Assembly (NCBI GenBank): GCA_937146725.1
Contig: CAKZRU010000006.1
Span: forward strand, 1 to 58,329
Origin: an uncultured Myxococcales bacterium
Lineage (GTDB): Bacteria; Myxococcota_A; Bradymonadia; UBA7976; VGTA01
Length of the DNA: 58,329 nucleotides
Direction: 5' to 3'
Shown here: piece after piece, positions 55,068 through 58,329 of the stretch
How positions within the stretch are numbered: the stretch's first letter is position 1
How the letters are laid out: the number at the start of each line of letters is the position of its first letter
Notes under the pieces: model-generated
The model's input: only the letters and a program-made list of their open reading frames with translations
Told to the model about the DNA's origin: nothing
Database searches by the model: none
Position numbers and translations under genes: made by a program

Positions 55068-56975
55068 TTAAAAACCTACGGGAGGACGTGGTGGCTTAGA
55101 GTCACTAGTTTTAGAGTCACTAGTTTTAGAGTCACTAGTTTTAGAGTCACTAGTTTTAGAGTCACTAGTTTTAGGCTGCTGACTTGGACTTGCTTTGATT
55201 TGCGGATCAGATGCCTCTTTCGCTGGTGCAGTCGTTATTGATGTATCAGGCGATTGATTAGGTGAGTTCGTATTTTTTTTTGCTATCTTCTCGGAAGGAG
55301 ATTTCTGAGTTTTTGGCTTTATTGTATTGGGACTTGTACTAGATGATTGATCAGACAAAGGTTCGGCTTTTATACCCACTGCTTTTACAGCTTTCTTCTT
55401 TATAATTTTGGTCTGATTTCGCTTAGGGCTTACTTTATGCTTTACTCTTTTCTTAAGCGATTTAGACTTAGATCTTCTAACTTTCCTTTTGCGTTTCGGC
55501 TTAGGCTTAGTTGCTTTTTTTTTAGTTTTATTAGGCTTGAGCTTTGGTTTAGTTGTTAGCGCTTTAGGTTTGACTGTTTGACTCGCTTGATCAGCATCTT
55601 GTAGATTCTGATCTTGCTGATTCTGCTCTTGCTGACTCTGATCTTGCGGCTTAGTTTCAAGGACAGCACTTTGACTCTTTTGCCGAGAGTCTTGAGTTAA
55701 GTCCTTTGCTCGAGCCTTTGTTTGATCATTAGGTTTGGTGAGCTCTAACTTTTTAGGCTTGGGGGCCGGCTCGTTTTTTGGCTTGAGAGAACTTGATCTT
55801 TTATCAATATCTTGCTCTATTTTTGACCTTAAACTGATGAATAATAAAGTGCCAATAAAGCTGATCACTAAGATCACTAAACTTAGTTTCCCGAAGCTTC
55901 TAGAGCTCATTTGTGGATTAAGGGGAGGTGAGGCTTGCTGCTCTAGACTTGCAGACGAGTCTTGTGGCACTCGTTTATTTTGATCATCATCCATATCTTT
56001 ATCAAGAGTAGGAGAAGTGTTGGATGAATGATCAGTTGGTGCTGATTGATTAGGTAAAGGGCTGGCAAAGGTTGAAGTTGGCAAGGAACCGCTTCCAGAC
56101 ATTTCCATGGTTGATGCAAAATAGTTTTGGGTTTGCTGGTCTTGCTCTTTTAATATGACCCGGAGTCTATCGGCAACTTCGGAAGCAGAGTTTGGCCGTT
56201 TTTCGGGATTTTTAGCGAGTAGGTCTTTAACGAGATTTGCATAGGCTAGTGAGCATTGATTGGATAGGTCTTTTAGAAAAGGTGGTTCTGTCTTGATATG
56301 CTCACTCAAAAGTTCAAACATCGTATCGGCATCAAAGGGGGGAGCGCCATTAATAAGCTCAAAAAGAATAATACCCAAACTATATAAATCACTCTGAGGT
56401 CCAACTTGATTTGGTCTTTGGATTTGCTCCGGAGACATGTAGTGTGGAGTGCCAAAGAGCTGGCCGGTTTTGGTGACTTTCTCTACTCGACTTGTATCAC
56501 CCTTGGATATACCAAAGTCGATCACCACTAAACGTTCTTCGTTGCCCCATTGATTTAAGAATAAATTACTTGGCTTCAGGTCTCGATGCACAATGCCTAA
56601 TTCATGTGCTTCGTGAAGAGCCATGCAGAGCGGAATAAAATGCTGACAAATCAACAACTCTGAAAGAGATCCTTGAGTTTTAATAATATCATCTAAAGCC
56701 TGCCCGGTTAAGAGTTCGGAGACTATATAAAGCTGATTGTCACTGTGTCCATAGTCAAAGATTTGCAAAGAATGTGTATGCTTTAGCGAAGCGGTAAGCT
56801 TAGCTTCACGCATAAATCTCTCGATCATCCCATCTTGCTCGCTTAGGTCTGCTTTAAGTATTTTTACGGCAACTTCCCGATCAAGACGGGTGTCGGTTGC
56901 TTGATAAACAGAGCTAAAGCCGCCTGAACCAAGTGTTTTACTAAGTAAATAGCGATCGGACAAGACTTGAGACAC
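55068..56975 (-). CDS. Membrane Ser/Thr protein kinase (PknB type)
   Basis: A 635-residue eukaryotic-type kinase. The catalytic domain shows the Gly-rich loop 'LGSGGFSSVYQ', the ATP Lys in 'VAVKIL' (Lys38), catalytic 'HRDLKPSN' (Asp132), 'IDFGISKGD' (DFG, 153-155) and 'GTPHYMSPEQ'. A Ser/Pro-rich linker leads to one TM helix (about 365-385). The extracytoplasmic part is a long, very basic Lys/Pro/Gln-rich tail, without PASTA repeats, ending in five KTSDS units. Such a tail could bind acidic cell-wall or nucleic-acid polymers. The start is GTG with AAGGA 8 nt before it. Confidence 0.88.
   Translation of the reverse strand: MSQVLSDRYLLSKTLGSGGFSSVYQATDTRLDREVAVKILKADLSEQDGMIERFMREAKLTASLKHTHSLQIFDYGHSDNQLYIVSELLTGQALDDIIKTQGSLSELLICQHFIPLCMALHEAHELGIVHRDLKPSNLFLNQWGNEERLVVIDFGISKGDTSRVEKVTKTGQLFGTPHYMSPEQIQRPNQVGPQSDLYSLGIILFELINGAPPFDADTMFELLSEHIKTEPPFLKDLSNQCSLAYANLVKDLLAKNPEKRPNSASEVADRLRVILKEQDQQTQNYFASTMEMSGSGSLPTSTFASPLPNQSAPTDHSSNTSPTLDKDMDDDQNKRVPQDSSASLEQQASPPLNPQMSSRSFGKLSLVILVISFIGTLLFISLRSKIEQDIDKRSSSLKPKNEPAPKPKKLELTKPNDQTKARAKDLTQDSRQKSQSAVLETKPQDQSQQEQNQQDQNLQDADQASQTVKPKALTTKPKLKPNKTKKKATKPKPKRKRKVRRSKSKSLKKRVKHKVSPKRNQTKIIKKKAVKAVGIKAEPLSDQSSSTSPNTIKPKTQKSPSEKIAKKNTNSPNQSPDTSITTAPAKEASDPQIKASPSQQPKTSDSKTSDSKTSDSKTSDSKTSDSKPPRPPVGF
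55095..55174 (-). repeat. 15-bp tandem repeats encoding KTSDS in the kinase tail
   Basis: TTTTAGAGTCACTAG recurs five times with almost no change, encoding the pentapeptide KTSDS just before the C-terminus. Such identity points to recent slippage expansion. Confidence 0.85.
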
Positions 56976-57207
56976 AGTAGATTTCCTTCAAGGTGTGAAT
57001 AGGCAAAGTTCTAAGTAAAGATACACGATAAGATGTCTAAAGGAGAGTAAATAATAATCAGTAGATATGAAATACAGGTGAAAAACTAAATAAAAGATTC
57101 AATAAAGGTAGGGTTGGTCTCTTGTAAAGGTTGAGCACACTTGCGAAGTATCATAGGGTGTTCAATGAAATCCCTTTGCGATGCCCTGTAAATTATTGAG
57201 CGAGCCC

Positions 57208-58137
57208 ATGTTTAAGTCTATAGTTATCAGCCAACTACACCTTTTTTATACTGTATGTGTGGCAATGAGTGTGCAAATGATGGCCTTTAACTTTGCACAA
57301 GCCAAAGTAAGACCATCCGACATGATCCATCCGACTGATCATCATGGACTAGGCAGAGGTTATGCGCCTCCCGGCGCTTTGTTTAGCGTTGATCTATGGG
57401 GTGGAACGAGTGGTATATCGGATCCCTATGCATTACGTAGTCAAACGGGATTTTTCTTTAATTCCCGATCGCCCTTTGAGTCAGGAGAGCTTGGCTTGAG
57501 CTGGGGGATGTTCAACCATAATTATGAAACGGAAACAGATACCGAGAGTGGAACATACACCACAAACTTAGTCATTGATTGGCGTTGGCGTGGCGGGAAA
57601 CGTACTACCCATGACCCTTATTTTGGCTTAGGTGTGGCCTTGCCAACCCGTAAGCTTAGTGGTGAGGGAGGCTTTGAAGGAGAGGCACAACTTGATGCCT
57701 TTCAAATCGCTTTAGCGAGTCGCTTTGGTGGACTTAAGCGCTGGATTTGGGAACCGAATAGCATGGCCGCCTTTTTTGAAACCGGTGGTCGGGCTCGCTG
57801 GGGTAGCTTTATCATGGAAGGTGAACTTGCCACCGCTTATCTTTATCGAGTAGCAAGCTCAACAGTGATTGAAACGGCCAATTTATTTGTGCAGGCAAGT
57901 GGGGCAATCGGATTTCAAGGCCAAAAGTCTGGCTTTGTTCTTGGTGGAGGTTATGGAATTGCCCCTTTAAGTTTCGCAGAGGATATAGACCAAATCCATA
58001 CACGTTTGACCTATAGTTATCTACGTAACAAAGATGAATATTATGTAAGTTTATTCTTACCGATTGATGCACCAGCAGGTTTATTAGCCAACCAAGTGGG
58101 CGTTAATTTAGTTTTAGGGATTCAAGGTCAGCTTTAA
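57208..58137 (+). CDS. Secreted protein, possibly an outer-membrane barrel
   Basis: I do not recognise this family. From the ATG at 57208 the protein has 309 residues and a signal sequence (hydrophobic run in the first 25 residues, cut near 'FAQAKV'). A longer reading from 57181 adds nine residues and has no better ribosome site. The mature chain alternates strands with aromatic and Gly residues ('WRWRGGKRTTHDPYFGLGVALP', in pieces) and ends 'LVLGIQGQL', consistent with a beta-rich envelope protein. Its stop is 4 bp from the stop of the convergent repeat protein. Confidence 0.6.
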   Translation: MFKSIVISQLHLFYTVCVAMSVQMMAFNFAQAKVRPSDMIHPTDHHGLGRGYAPPGALFSVDLWGGTSGISDPYALRSQTGFFFNSRSPFESGELGLSWGMFNHNYETETDTESGTYTTNLVIDWRWRGGKRTTHDPYFGLGVALPTRKLSGEGGFEGEAQLDAFQIALASRFGGLKRWIWEPNSMAAFFETGGRARWGSFIMEGELATAYLYRVASSTVIETANLFVQASGAIGFQGQKSGFVLGGGYGIAPLSFAEDIDQIHTRLTYSYLRNKDEYYVSLFLPIDAPAGLLANQVGVNLVLGIQGQL

Positions 58138-58141
58138 GGCT

Positions 58142-58329
58142 TTATTTCATTTCACCGGCAGTGGTTTCGCCGGCCATAGCTTCACCGGCAGTGGTTTCAC
58201 CGGCAGTGGTTTCGCCGGCAGTGGTTTCGCCGGCAGTGGTTTCGCCGGCAGTGGTTTCGCCGGCAGTGATTTCTGCTTCTGGGGTTTCATTCGCACTTAA
58301 GTCTTGTTGACTCACACAGACTTGTCGTG
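58142..58329 (-). CDS. C-terminal end of a protein with AGETT pentapeptide repeats (partial)
   Basis: Only the last 62 codons lie in the window; the start is beyond its right end. The readable part begins 'RQVCVSQQDLSANETPEAEI' and continues as about eight pentapeptide units, mostly AGETT with one AGEAM, ending 'AGEMK'. In DNA this is a 15-bp tandem repeat of the form CCGGCAGTGGTTTCG. No domain can be named from what is visible. Confidence 0.6.
   Translation of the reverse strand, partial: RQVCVSQQDLSANETPEAEITAGETTAGETTAGETTAGETTAGETTAGEAMAGETTAGEMK
58150..58272 (-). repeat. 15-bp tandem repeat array (AGETT codons)
   Basis: About eight copies of a 15-bp unit (CCGGCAGTGGTTTCG or CCGGCAGTGGTTTCA) run in frame within the partial gene. 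The array is GC-richer than its surroundings. Confidence 0.85.

Noticed and set aside
1..58329. tRNA or rRNA genes
   Set aside because: No cloverleaf or conserved rRNA segment was recognised in the gaps, though a covariance-model search would be more sensitive than reading by eye.

Overview
The window reads as about 57.5 kb of a low-GC, Gram-negative bacterial chromosome, preceded by about 0.7 kb that does not match the rest. The envelope is that of a diderm: there is an LptE-like lipoprotein, a TolC-family channel, several predicted outer-membrane barrels, an RND/MMPL exporter and many lipoproteins. A PknB-type kinase, a multihaem cytochrome with TPRs, an FG-GAP/ASPIC protein and a VWA lipoprotein with Ala/Gly-rich linkers (AGxxAG style) suggest a deltaproteobacterial, Bradymonadales/Myxococcota-like lineage. 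That placement is inference from gene style, not from a marker tree. Bases 1 to about 700 are GC-rich, with C/G-ending codons unlike anything else here, and look like foreign (possibly algal) DNA joined at the contig end.

Layout. 0.8-4.8 kb (minus strand): a heptahaem cytochrome-TPR protein, an LptE-like lipoprotein and holA. 5-9.5 kb: a secreted protein, gltX and a D-2-hydroxyacid dehydrogenase, with seven good copies and one degenerate copy of the ParB site parS (TGTTNCACGTGAAACA) between them and a five-copy 26-bp repeat array at the end. This suggests the segment lies near the replication origin. 9.5-26.5 kb: secreted and envelope proteins, namely a VWA lipoprotein, an M6-type metalloprotease, a 26-residue membrane peptide with its own promoter and terminator, a lipoprotein esterase, an ABC-exporter/HlyD fusion lacking its ATPase followed by a TolC-like partner, a lipoprotein with one CxxCH, an FG-GAP/ASPIC protein and a DUF177 protein.

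26.8-32 kb: an FAD amine-oxidase-like protein, a GT2 glycosyltransferase and a polysaccharide deacetylase form a glycan operon, followed by a barrel protein and nagZ. At 32.3 kb rplC (ribosomal protein L3) stands alone, outside any S10-type operon. 33-37 kb is an accessory module: a LysR regulator divergent from a nitroreductase and a pirin, then a Y1/RAYT transposase. 37-42 kb is an RND/MMPL exporter operon with a LolA-like protein and an outer-membrane protein.

42-45 kb: two overlapping PLP-enzyme genes. 45-48.8 kb: a 1121-residue repeat lipoprotein whose 3' end runs into a truncated, antisense speG remnant. 49-51 kb: a CARF-like/cytidine-deaminase fusion divergent from a MazG-type pyrophosphohydrolase. 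This pair is the best candidate for an undescribed nucleotide-signalling or defence module. 51-54 kb: dapD, a thiolase and plsC. 54-58.3 kb: a Ser/Thr kinase directly abutting a barrel protein, another secreted protein, and the C-terminal end of a repeat protein cut by the window edge.
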